The notes below the pieces were generated by a model, which saw nothing but the letters and a program-made list of their open reading frames with translations, was not told the origin of the DNA and did no database searches. The translations under genes and the position numbers were made by a program. A stretch of DNA of 64,000 nucleotides, taken from the NCBI GenBank assembly GCA_008360955.1, contig LUCM01006372.1, positions 355,844-419,843 on the forward strand, read 5' to 3'. This DNA is from Fasciolopsis buskii (lineage: Eukaryota; Platyhelminthes; Trematoda; Plagiorchiida; Fasciolidae). The number at the start of each line of letters is the position of its first letter. The stretch's first letter is position 1. Shown here piece after piece: positions 13,301 through 26,300 of this stretch.

Positions 13301-13960
13301 TCACTCCGAATAAGTCTGTAGTAATATGACGTGTCAACTGTGCATTCCGAATTAGTCTACCTTTGAGACAGTTCATCAGTTTTTGTTAGGTATATCGTGC
13401 AATCTATTAAGTGCACAAAATAGTGTCATGCAGGGGTAATTTTGGCCCTTTGGGATACTGGCCACTCAGCTGATGTCGTGTGAGTCGGCTTAACGCTGAC
13501 TGTCTAATGACAAGCGACAAACAACACATGCCCTAAGAGTTGTCTGCGTATTACATACTAACCTCACCGTAAATAGTCATCTGTTTATTGTTCAGAACGT
13601 ACTACTAAAAATGCACGTATGTCTAAAACCCATTTATTTCTAACCTTGTTTGTTCTCCATAGTAGACTTCATTCTAGAAAAACAAGACGAATTAACTCAT
13701 TTCTCGTGATGCGGTTCTTTTCAGCATAATTGGCAAAACATTAGTCAAAAGTGTATCTTGATTCAAAGGGATGGTGAATATCAGGACAACAATTTACATG
13801 GATGGACACAACGACAGCCGGATGTCTTTTGCACGTGAACCTGAACATTTCCATGACCATCTTCCTGCTTTTTTCTCTGGTTATATGCATGAATAACATC
13901 ATGTATACTTAATACAGCTTACAATATGAGCATAAAAACATGTACTGATTGATTGGAAAT
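10310..13960. other. Intergenic, nothing recognised
   Basis: I see no convincing exon, RNA gene or repeat in this 3.6 kb downstream of the C16orf89-like gene. Open frames are short and have no family similarity. Confidence 0.5.
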
Positions 13961-13974
13961 ACTCTGATTGTTCC

Positions 13975-13980
13975 TTTATT
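13975..13980 (-). terminator. Polyadenylation signal AATAAA of the C16orf89-like gene
   Basis: The minus strand reads AATAAA here (plus strand tttatt), about 80 bases downstream of the stop codon at 14062. A short 3' UTR of about 100 bases is therefore likely. The cleavage site itself is not visible. Confidence 0.6.
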
Positions 13981-14061
13981 CCCGGCATATTGTAAAGAAC
14001 ACAAAATAACCGCAAAGGCTTTGCCGTATGTCAGTTCATGGAGTTCCGTAGCCTAGTCCGT

Positions 14062-14363
14062 TCACACTAGACTACGAAGACCGTGCAGTGTTTCAATAAA
14101 ACGAACAAGGAAACTTTGCATAGCCAGAAGTGCCACGGCTGTTCGGTGTGCCAAGCACAATTCGGATTCCGCGCCCGTAATCCGTTTTTCTGCCCGTTTC
14201 CGACGTCTGTATGAACCGTACATGTGAGGCTTGAAATTTTCCGGGCTCAAGTTTTCGTGATCAAACTGATAGTAACAGCCACTTGGGGCTTGCCAAGATA
14301 AAATCTGTTTAAGCCACGACAATTCGGTTTGATCCACAAAGCCGGCTTCGCCACAGACACCGA
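14062..14363 (-). CDS. C16orf89: C16orf89-like exon 6: C-terminus and stop
   Basis: This terminal exon is 302 nt: two bases, 99 codons and a TGA stop. The acceptor is AACATTTTAG directly above 14363. It encodes CGEAGFVDQTELSWLKQILS, then a Gly-Cys pair, a basic RRRKRAEKR stretch and CLAHRTAVALLAM. All correspond to conserved C-terminal blocks of UPF0764/C16orf89. The open frame continues upstream into a G-rich tract, but the splice acceptor and the family alignment place the exon start at 14363. The overlapping plus-strand open frame is a shadow. Confidence 0.9.
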
Positions 14364-17300
14364 CTAAAATGTTTCCGCACGTGATATTCCGGGAGGTGGG
14401 GGGGGGGTTGCGATGGGTTGGGTGGGGCGATGGGAGCAAAAAAATTACGAACACTCAGCAGATGACAGTCTCAGACGAGAAAGGTATTACATACGCTAAA
14501 GTGACAATGAAAAATCGAATTGTGGGATCTCTCAACTCGCCTGTCAGATTGCTCACGTTTCACCACGAGTTGAGGGCCAACATCATCAAGTTGACCCATC
14601 GAAAATGGGCTCCGAAAAAAATCCTCGTTAAACATCATCAAAACTACTCCCAGGTGTGTTTTTGTTTGGGTACACGAAGCCTGGCTTCTCGGACAACTTG
14701 TTTTAGCTATCTGGAACCAGATATCAAAGCAAATCTTCGAAGTGAATGGTCCAAGCCTGCAGTGCTCAGTTGCATACAAAGTATAATCCAAGAACACCGT
14801 TGCTCAAGGTGACTTCACATTTGATGTGATAAATTTTGATTAAGTTGCTTCAATATCAACGCAATGATTGTTTTGTAATGAAACAAAATGCTCAGTTATG
14901 TCACGGTTTGAGTTGGACAGTTTACAGCACACAGAGTGACGCAACCGTTTTACCGACTGCATTTTGGACGGAGGAACTTCTCTGTCATTTGAGTTGCTGA
15001 TTTTGTGTTGTCTCACTGCAAGGACTACGAACTGGCTCATCGTGAAGTTCGAGGTTTTCTAGCTTGTCTCTCTTTCAACGCATACATTATATATAAGTAC
15101 CAACCTGCACACACACACACACACACACATCCGAAAATGTGTACTTACCTTCCACCAGCAAACGTCACACTGTTTGAGAGCTCGAAGAGCAACTGACGTT
15201 TCCGAGAGACCATGTGCATTGTTTACCAGACCTTCACAAGGACGGCATACGTCGGAAGAACGCGCGACTTACTGCTATGATTAGACAACTGTCCCATTGT
15301 ATTCCCTTTATTCTTGCTATTTGCTGTTACAATCGGATTGCTGCGTATCACTCATTACAAGATGGTGAATACATCTGGGGAATCGTGCTTGTGGTCAACG
15401 ATTAGTTGCTTACTATTTCGTCATCTAGGATAAACAGTTCTCCAGCTGATGTAAACCAGGAGTGAACAGTTTTATTCAGTTCAATTGAATTTTCGTTCAC
15501 CTGGAAACTTTCGATACGATCACAATCAACTTTCTGTCGGCCACGGTCGGTGTAGATTTTGTAATCTACTTTCTAACCCCTAGTCGACTGATGGAAATAA
15601 ATGTTGTTAACAAAAGTTGACAAACTTGGATCAAACTATACGAAACAGATTTCTCGTCGGCTGCAGTCATGGATGTAACTTGCATTTGTAGCAACCATTT
15701 CCCGAAACAATTGCTCATGACCCGCTTTACTGAACTTTGGAAGCAAACAGGAAAAGGCAGGTGTGTGTCCAGCGAATACCGTGCTCGCATAACGAGTGAG
15801 ACTAAATTCGGAATTTGTCCTTCATCCTCCTCATTCACGGCATTTTAGTCGAACTAGTGGTTGGTCATCGATGAACGTGAACATCGTGATCTAGGCACCT
15901 GATCGAATCACGACTGCCTGTTTTATTCACACGTTAGATTCGAAGCAAACACATTACATTTCAAAATAACGGGCCGATGTATACTTCCATAGTTCTCCTC
16001 AGTGTTGAGATTTGTTGTATTCTGGTACGCAGACATCGTGGAAATCCCATTTTATACGATATAATGGTAGTTTTTCTAGAGGTGCGAAAATAAACTCGTT
16101 CTCATCATTGATTTTTCCGACAGTTGCTAAGTAACACTCGATCCTCTTAGTTTCAGGGACTAGAATTCCCAAACATCTTGGTGACATGTGCCCAAGAAAA
16201 TCAGTTCGCTATATCTAACATATCCAATCAATCTTTCCTGGTCTTGTTTCACTCGAGCTAGTAAGAACATATCAGTAATCAAAGTTAGATTGTATACATA
16301 GTTGTTTGGAACCTATTCAAAATCTGTGCCTGGATATTTCAGTCCATTCACTTCTGTTTCTTCCCTCACTTCGAAATGAACAGTTTCGCTGGCACTTAGA
16401 GCATTCCATCCTGTCCATACCGGTGTTTGGATTCGCACCATAGTTTACGAACTGCCATTTGTATTACTTTCCATTATTATTATGCAGATATCAGTGTCCA
16501 CAAACCAGATGTAAAATCGGGGATGGAGAAGAACACTGCTGCACTGGTCATCTTCCAAAAAAACGGAAAATGGGACAGTCGGAGGAAAACTTCATGAATG
16601 AATTATTTTGGCATTTTTTTTAAATTTTTTGATCAGGAATGTGGCCGAGAAAAGCCACAGTGGGCGGGTTACGCGTTAAATCAGGCACAGTTGGATTCCT
16701 AGAGGTGTTCATTCGGGATGACGTGGAATAAAAACGGGATTGCAGATAAATTGTGAATAAATTGAGACAAATATTACCCGTACATTCTCATCATAGAATG
16801 TTATTTTCAATGTTGCCTAGTACATTGGTTATGTGAAAGACACGATTTTACAGAAATGCCCCAACGAGTGTTGAGGAGGAGCCAGGTCAAGTTAGTCTTT
16901 AAAAAAAATGTTGAAGCTCGCGGACACCAGGGCTATGAAGCTCGCAAGATTAGCTTCTCAAAACCAAAATTTAACAAGCTACCTTCATTGGGAGTATTTT
17001 ATTTTTTAATGGGGTTCTGACGTGAATATTGTGGGATTCTTTGTTAACCAATGAACTGCTGCCAGAACATTACTTGAAGAAAATACTAGGAACGCAAACA
17101 ATTTAGGAACTACTGGAACTTTGCGCATACACGCGATGTACATTTAACGATGACGTATATAAAAAAACTAAAGGCATACCGATGGGCTTGCCCATATTGG
17201 GATGTCTCGCCGAGGCGGTATTGTATGCCCTGGAACACATCGCACTACCAAGAATCCAACCAAAATCCTCGCCGTCATTAAACGCTCAAATATTGAAGAG

Positions 17301-20300
17301 ACATACAAACTAATCAACATCATATTCAAAGATATCAGCTACACCATGGAATCGGATGAAGATGGAGAGCTGGCATTTCCGGACGTGTTGGTTAGAAAAT
17401 GCTGATGGTATACTAGAGACAAGAACGTATCGCAAAAGCTCATACGGATCAAATATTGAACTGTCATAGCAACCACCAAACCAATCACAAACGGTCATGC
17501 ATTCGTATTCCATTCAAGAGAGCCAGAACTCAGTACAGCACAGCAGGACAAAGAAAGAAAGAAGACACTTATCTATTCAAGGTGTTCGAGAAAAACGGAT
17601 ATCCAAGGAACTTCGTAGGAAGAACCGTGCACCTAGTGAACAAGTGAACGAACGCAAGGGAACAGTCACGTGTACATTTGGATGACAGACAGATAACTCA
17701 GCCGAATGAGAGCGTTGGAATTCGAGTCATACAGACCCACGATCACAAATGTGATTTGTCCACGGAACTGAGTCACACAACATTTACGCACTCGAAAGAA
17801 AAACAACGGCACACGACTAAACGGATCAAACATATTAGGCCAAATGTCAGTTATCTAAGGTCAAGAGTCAAACCAACAGGGATCAAGTGGAAAACAGAAG
17901 CACAGTCACCGGGTCAAGGTCGTTGAAGAATTTCAAGGTCGAAGCCAATGACAACCCTATGAATAGACTATAGCTCCGACAACTGAGCACTTGCACTAAC
18001 GATGTCACCTCGACTGTTGGTGAAACATTTGCGAGTTAAACGCCAAGCTGGTTGATCAGAACCACTTGATAAACAACACAAATTTCCAAAATTATTTTTA
18101 TTTAAGAGCTCTTTTCACTGGTCACTCATCTATTCTACTTTTGGACTGCTACGTCATTTGAATCAGGTGTGTATTTCCGTTTTGTCGACCTTAAATTGGC
18201 GATTGCATTGCCAGCACCCTTGATCTACGTACCAGATAGAGCAAGCTTTCTAGCACCACTGGCAACTGCGCTTGTGAATCAGGGTAATTAATCTTTCCGC
18301 TTGCAAACGCGTGAAATCCCCGGGATTGATGGAAATAACCAAGGTGATTAATCGATATGATCTACTTACTTTGCTCCATGAACAAATCTCGATATTCCAA
18401 TGTAAAATTTGCCACAGCGATGTGATTTGCTTCAATCATAATTCTTGTGCACAAGGTTCGTAATAGTTTGTCCACCGAACGTTCCGGAGTGGTGAGTTTG
18501 GCCAAATGCTCTAGTTCGCCCAGGCAACCAGACTTTGAAATTTTGATGGGAAAAGACAAACAGAGAGTGCGCGCGTGTATGAGCAATTTTGCAATAAACA
18601 ATTATTGCTTAGAATCTTCAGGTGAACAAGAGAATCTGCAATTTGTTACGGCAGTCAGCCGGTGAACGTAGTAGAAATGCATACAATTTCCGACATCCAC
18701 TCTTGCCATACCTTCAAGATTATGACCTCTACACATTTAGTATCCCCGGTACATGTTCACCTACGGCTAGTCACAGTACCCCTAGATCGGTTGTAAATAG
18801 CGCTTACACACTTGGAAAATTCATTTGTTTCGACAAACAGAAATCTGAGTAGCGTACAAAATGCAAATTATCACGGCAGGCTGGCGAGGGCAAGCAGCAA
18901 TCACACAGCCTGAACAATAGTTTGAAACCCACTGATATGGATTGGACGGTTTTCATGACCAAAACCGTTTTGTGGTCTACTCGTTTTATTTTTTGCGTCG
19001 TTCACGTGACTGGTAATCAGCGGTCCAGTATGACGTTACACTGAGTCATCTGTGCCCTGGTTTTTGGACACGAGATCTGTTTTAGTCACCTGATTCAGGT
19101 TTTGCCATCGGGCTTCATTGCCCCCTGGTTAAACCCTCACCGAACACTTCGGACAAGTTTGGTAAAGGAAGCCGATTGATCGATATCTTTACAAAATTAT
19201 CAGGAACAGAGTCCGAAGCACTTTTGCGTTAGCAGCTCAAGTGTAAACGCTCCAGCTGCTGTGTTGCTAAAGTGCGGCAACTTAAAGTCAGCCGTGAATC
19301 AACTAAACGTTCATGAAAATTTCATTCATTTCATGCTGCCAGCAATTGTAGCCCGTCAAAAAACTGCTTGCTTCACAGTCCGTAGAAGCTCAACTGAATG
19401 GTTACTATAGACAACATGAGTATGAAAAAAGCCTCTACTGTTCTTGCTTATGATGGAATATGGGTTCTGACCTTCGCTGAGTAGTGGAACCTGCAACTGA
19501 TATGCGAATTGTCGATGTGACTTGTGGTGACAGGAGGAAGACAAAGAAGAATCTGTGCATACCCCGGGAAAGGATTACTTTGAATTGTGATGTGGTTCGT
19601 AGGTCAGACTACTGGCTTTCAGGACTCTGCAGTTGATGTACTCCCTGTTCACTTGGCATATTATTCTCAGAGGGTAAAAATTTCATTCCATTAGATATTC
19701 AGTCAGCAACCGGAAAAACAACACTAAACTGAATACAAGTGTAACAAGTTCAAGATCGCGTTGATTACCATTTCCACTCAACCGACCAATCATGCTTCTC
19801 TCGCTCATGTGCTTCCTTCATGTCTCGATTGTGCCGATTGATTAGATCATTCCTTTGCTAAATCTTTGAGCCTCCGTGCAGTTTATTTGTTCTTATCACA
19901 ATTCTGTGTTCTGTGAGTGCCGACCCTGTCCGAGGTCAAGGAAACTTCTATGGTCATTTTTCAAATTCATTCATAACAATTGCTAGGATAAAATTAACAA
20001 TATTTGCCATCCACACTTGCCCCAGCTCCCATCGTCACTGTCTATTTATGTCTTATCACCATCTGAACTGTCTGTTCTTTTCCGTGCTACCAGTTACACT
20101 CGAAAATCTGTCCTCTTCTTGTCGTCCTTTGCTCTTGCCTTCATTCCATAATATGTCACTTATCATCATTTTGATTTTCGGGACCCTCGATCCTTCTACT
20201 TTACCTCTAGATTGATCTCCGCTCTTCATGTGCCCACCCATCGCGGCATAATTCCGCCATTTCCCATCGAAAACATTGCAAACGCTCAGCTGCTCCCTCT

Positions 20301-23300
20301 CTGTCTTCCGCTATTCTGATTGGCTCGTTTCGGTGGCATATCTGCCAGCCTAATGTGGCCTGTCTCGGAGCCGCCGTTGTGTCCGTTGCTTGAGTGTTGT
20401 TCGATTGTCCCCAGATTGTGTAATGCCGTGGCCGTATTCGTCCACGAACTTGACTACACGTTAATTACCCTGTGGTCGGGATGCGAATTTCGCAGTCAGC
20501 GAATCACGCAATAACTGGACAGAGTTTTGTTACAAAACTCTATTTCTTTTAGGCAATGTAGTGAAAGTCGAAAGTTGTGCTCTCTGAAATTGGGCTCACG
20601 TTATTAATTAGTCCCATCTTAAAATGCATAATAACCATTCATCCTAACTCTAGGAAGCCATAGCCAACCAGACGTGAAAGCTTGCAGCCAGAAACTGAAT
20701 TAATCCTGTTTGAAGACTACTCGCCTCAGTGGGTTTGAGTCCAACTCCTGACTAATCGGCTTCTAATGCCGGATTTCAGTCCCATCTGTCTGAATTAACC
20801 CCTTGCATCACTTGGCGCATTTGACTGTGACCTGCTGATCTTGCATTCATGGTTCTGTCTTATTTGAATCTTGGTAATCAATGATACAGCATGTTTGCGT
20901 TCAGAGGCAGCTAAAACATGGCGCTACAGGAATTTTTGAACAAATGCTCATCATTTGGCAACTTTCGAATCACTTTTCCCACAAGACGGCCAGAGGGGAA
21001 TAAATCATGGCCAGAAACAATGACCTGTTCCATTATGACACGAACTTTGGTCCGTTTACTCATGAGTAGTCACATTGCACACACATTATTTGAAAACTTC
21101 GAAATCCGGGAGACTCACATTAATTCCAGTTAGAATGTAAATAACTTGATGGGTTAGGCTGTACCCGCATTGTTGATCGGAAGTAACCACTCTCCAGCAT
21201 TGTGGTGACAAATTGCACCTACCATCTCTGAAATCAACGGGAAAAAAATTATCACCATAAACAGCCATCTCCCAAGGTGAATGCCTCTCAAGGAGGATAA
21301 TTTCGCAGCATCTCTACATGGAGCGTACTGCAAACAACAGTTAGTATCAGTGCACGAAAACACGTACCTGGAATCATTGCAAGCCGCAGGAGACAGGCTT
21401 TTTTGCCGCTGCGTTCCCCAATGATTGTGTGCTAAAAATAATGTTGCCGTTACCATCGTTTCAGTGATACGGCTCCAACAAATCTAAACAGTTTCGGATC
21501 CTCTGTCCAGTAAATGACTTGGATCGCGTTTTCCTTGTCCTTGTGGAGGTGACTAATCAGTAAGTGATGAGGCAGTGGGGAAAATGGCATTTTACTAATG
21601 CGTCAATCGATAGTGTTCACGGTGTGATGATCGGCTTAACGTTGAACCTGAACGGGAATGGATTCTAAAATCCCATTTTCTGATTGTCTCCTTGTTCAAA
21701 CGATTTCGGTGACTCCGCATTCATATGCAAATGGATAATCCACCTTTCACGTCGTGTATAGAAATTCTTATTCTTTATTACGTGCTATATGCATGCTTTT
21801 TGCACGGCTACTTGTGATACCCGAATTATCGGCTACTTACTACATCCACCCCCCATACCGAAGTCTTTTGGTAAGTTGTGTACTTCTCCAAAACACATCC
21901 AGTAGTGCATCATGTTTGGATTCGTCCGAGTTTGACGTTTTACCTTCTCGAATATTCCGTTCACATCATGATCCGGATCTTCGGATCTTCGTGTATCACT
22001 ATCTTGTTGGAATTTAATTGCGTATACGATCTTTCTACTCAGACGTTAGGCAGACTATAAAGCGGAATAAAAATGTTCGCAACTTCCCTGTCTTCCCTCC
22101 GAGGGAGATGGGTGGGTGGGTGTGCGAATCGCATTTGCCAACCTCAACTACGCTACCGCAAAATCTAGGTGAATAAAACTCATTCTACTATTGTAACAGC
22201 ACACGGCAATTAGGCAAAGAAAAACATAAAGAAAAATCTTCCCCGAAGAAAACATTTCGTCGGATTGCGTGAGTATGGATAGAAAAAGAAGCGTTTTGAT
22301 TGTCGGCAATGGAATAGAACACATTTTAGAACGGTAGAAAAAAAAGTAGTTTTAACGTACCTCCATTTACGGTCATGATGCACAATAGGACATCATTGCA
22401 CAAAATGAACAAAAGAAGCTTTCTAATTTCTACGAATTTGATCGTCGCCATGACATAAAGCAGCGAAATAATGACTTTTTCGTGAGGGAAGCGATGAGTA
22501 AACTGTGCATGCCATTTAAACAAACGCCACTTCGTTTTATGCTTCCATTTCAGTTCCCGTTTACCGTCGAGTCGAAGTGACCTAGTATTATTCGTGATTA
22601 GTTCGCGAACCGGTTCGTGATCGTTTAGCCAATACTCACGAACGAAAGCAATAGTGTGTATTTTTTTGTGCATCCAAACAAAACGTTTCCTCATATCGAT
22701 CCACCAGACATACCCACGGTTTGTATGTGCGTGCGGGGCGCAAGGTAAGCTCAAATGATCATCTAACTAATTCTTTCTGTACGTATGGAATCAAACGCTT
22801 CTGAAACATGTTACCAAAGCAGGTGAACAGTACGAGCACGTCACCGGGCAGCAATACACAATTTTCATCCGCAATGACGGCCCAAACTCATCTAGTGTAT
22901 AGGACAAATTATTTGCCCCGATTTCGTGCAGTAATTAGGTAGAACTATTAGTGATCAGTTCCAAATTGATTGAGTTCGATTTGGCAGCGGGAACGAAAAC
23001 AGATAACACTTTTACTGTTAGGTAAATTTGGGCTTTTGATTTTAAATTACTATTTATGTGACAAACTCTAGGGCGAATGAACTGTCCGCAAACGGAATCA
23101 GGAACATTTTATTACCATTAATTTGACCTAATTATTATATAGATGTATAATGCATAACATTCGGTATGTCTCGAGTCCCTTTGTGCGGTCGGCAGTGGGT
23201 GCCTTCAGGCTACGAGATCGTTACTCGTCATTGGCGGCTTTCGAAATGCTCCCAAACGATTGCGAGGCTCAAACGGTCACTGGTGTCTTTTCTTGGAGGA

Positions 23301-26300
23301 GACGTTTTCATCGAAATGCAAGGCCTAGTAGTCTCAATCAGTTTGTCTGATCTTTATTTAGTAGGTTGAAATGTCCAAACTTTACTCCTAAGCCAACCAT
23401 CACGGGTGTACGAATCTTACGCAACCGTGGGCACTCAGCCTGTCTGGTCTCAGCCCAAAGAGCACATGAATTGGACAATTTGTCATTGGCCCCCATTGGA
23501 TAAGGCGACTCTCAATTAGTCCTACTGACCAGCAGATTGAACCCTTTGGTTGAAGACTCATAGACAAATCCTGGGCCCTAATGCATAAGCATTGCTGCAG
23601 ACGTACAGACTGGTAACGTTAGCATGTCCGATGAAATCTTTTCTGTGTTCCTTATCCCTCGTTTATGCATCCTTATTTCTCAGTGATGAATGGTGAGAGC
23701 TTTACTGGATTGTGATGTGATAGGTCTGAGATTTCCAGACGGTCATCAATACAGCGTACCTGTTCTCTTTACTCTTGCAAAAACCGGTGCAATGGATACA
23801 AGTAAAAAAGACTTCGAATATCGCTTCGAACAAAAAAGTAGAAGGTGTGCCGGGATGCATAAGTATCAGTAGCAACGTATCACAAAAATCTGATAGATTT
23901 TGTTCAAACAAAGATAACTACTGCTTATTTGGTAAATCATTAAGGAACGCGCAAAAAATCAACTCATTCACCGTTTGAAATGCATTTGCCATAATGTTAA
24001 CTGTGAACGGTAGTCAATGTAGTACAGGCATACGTCCACACCCGAAAATACAACGAAACGTCTGCTACCTAAGTCTATTCCAGGTGAAATTGAGTCTGTT
24101 CTTGCGCACTCGATCACAGTGAACGAAGCTTAACCCGGCCTAGACACCAACCGTTTCCGGACTGAAAATATTAAAACCGTTGTTAAGTGCTTAAAACATA
24201 TGTTCACGGCAGATAGGTCAATTTCCGGAATGTTTGTCGCCTGTCCAAAATTGGATAAATGTATTCGAGTGTATCGTGCCGTCCGGATTATGGTGAGAGT
24301 TGATCATGAGAAATATAAACGGAGTTTCTTTTTCCTGTGGGCGAACATTTTGCTTTGTTCCTAACCAAAAGGATAAAATTCCCAAAGGTTTCTAAACGCT
24401 ATACGAACTGGTTAATTTTTGAAACACTTGTGAATAATATCTTGATTGAAAGTGAAATATCACGATCACTTAACTATAACGTTATCAAATAGTTATTTCA
24501 GTTCCATTTCGATCCAATCGTTATTAATTGAGCAAAAACGAGCACATGGGATCTGGCTGCCTCACATAATTCTCGTTTATTTGACATGATCAAACGATTT
24601 TCGAGTCCGTTCAGGTCAAATTTTATTGGTCGATAGTTTCCAGTTTTCTTTTCTCGGGTCCAATGCCACTTAATTTCGGGGACACTATCCTCCACACCGC
24701 ACTCCGGTTTAAAAAAATCAGACCATTTCCAATTTTTCTTTGAACAATGCGATTTCAAGAGTGAAGTCAGGAAGCATAACACACCGAAATGAAAAATTGT
24801 AAAGTGAATGGGGAAGCCTAATTGGAGAACAAGCGAGTGTGGTTGTGGTGTATCGCACTGGCCGTCTGAGCACATCAGCCACTGGCCCACTGTTGGTCGC
24901 ATCGATTTGCATACTCCTTGTGAAAAGAACTGGTAGAGCAATCTGTCGGGCCTAATGCGTGCCAGTGGACGGGCGTCAATCCAGTGCAGTGTTGCGTATT
25001 TCGGTCTTTCACCAGATGCCTAAAAGGTTTGACAGCCGGTTCCGTCTAGGTTAGACAATCCCACGTCATCGTTGCATGACCTATCATATGAGAACCGAGT
25101 TCGGCATAAGCTTTGGACCTGATCTTGAACTACTCAAACGTTATTACCCGAACACTTATTGAATTGGATCAAGATGCTTTATTTTCTGCCCGGGATTGTC
25201 TGTTCGTTGTTGGACCTAATGCGGAATGTTGTCTTCACCGAGCTGAGGCACAGAATAACAACAACCACGAACCCGGTGGGGTTAGAATCTTCCACTCAAC
25301 TTTTCCAATGGTGCCTAAAGCTTCCCGTGACCCATGTGATAGTCCGGCCACTTTCAGTCATTGGATAAGTCCGCATTACGACTCATTTCGTGTGTGTTAA
25401 CCCCTACAGTTTTAGTCATACATGTATTGTCCAAATGTGCGTGTGTGTCGCTATTTGCCGGTATCCGTTTCCCTCACTAATCCCTTTGTTTAACCATATT
25501 TTTCATTGTGAGAACATGCCAAGAGTAGGAGGGAATTGGGTAACTGATCGGGGACCAGCGATTTATGCTAATAGCGGAAATTGAGACGAAGCAAAATAAA
25601 CGCTTAGCCAACTTAGATCGCCGAACAGTCATTCGTAACCTAAAATGAACAACCTTTTTGTGGATAAATGAGAGAAACGTCCGAAGACAACGGTCCACCC
25701 GAGGTTAACAAATACTCAAATGAGTTACTACTGCCAATGACGAAAGTATGACTGGTTCCTCGAGCATAAAACACACGGTCATTATATGGTCATCTAATTG
25801 CTACCATTGATTTTGGGAACACCATTTCCCCTTTCGGATCCTGGCGCCGTTGATTGCTAATCCATTTGCCAACCTCGAAATGATTAGTAGATTCTTCGTG
25901 AATTGTTGGACAGTCTGCCTACTGAGTTCCTATTCACTTTTCATCGATTGAGTCTATGCTTTTATAACTTACACGGTTTGCAATGCCAAAATTGCTGGGA
26001 AGTGAACATGAGAGCAACGAACAATCGATAATTTGGTGGAAATGCCAGCTTTCGTGGAATTTGCCACACAATTGTTTACTACTGTTAATCGGTATGAAAT
26101 GGGGATGGTGACACATTAGCCGTGTGAGTAGAGTGAAAAATAAATTGATCCAGTTATCACATTAAACCGCGATAATTCACATATGGATAGAAAAAAGTTA
26201 AAAACGCTCAGTTACTTCGTACTTCCCATTCTCCTTCGAAGTGAATTTTGACCCAGTGTTGAGTATGTGATCAGTTAGATGAAGCTGCAAATCTGGGATA

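Noticed and set aside
14369..14812. 147-codon plus-strand frame and the 108-codon minus-strand frame beside it
   Set aside because: They sit just upstream of the acceptor of exon 6, have no family similarity and contain a G-run. They are treated as chance frames in intron 5.
22326..22754. 142-codon minus-strand frame in intron 3
   Set aside because: No recognised motif, and no place for it in the phase-consistent gene model. Kept out as chance, though its length is notable.
24498..24941. 147-codon minus-strand frame in intron 3
   Set aside because: No family similarity, and the gene model joins exons 3 and 4 in phase without it.
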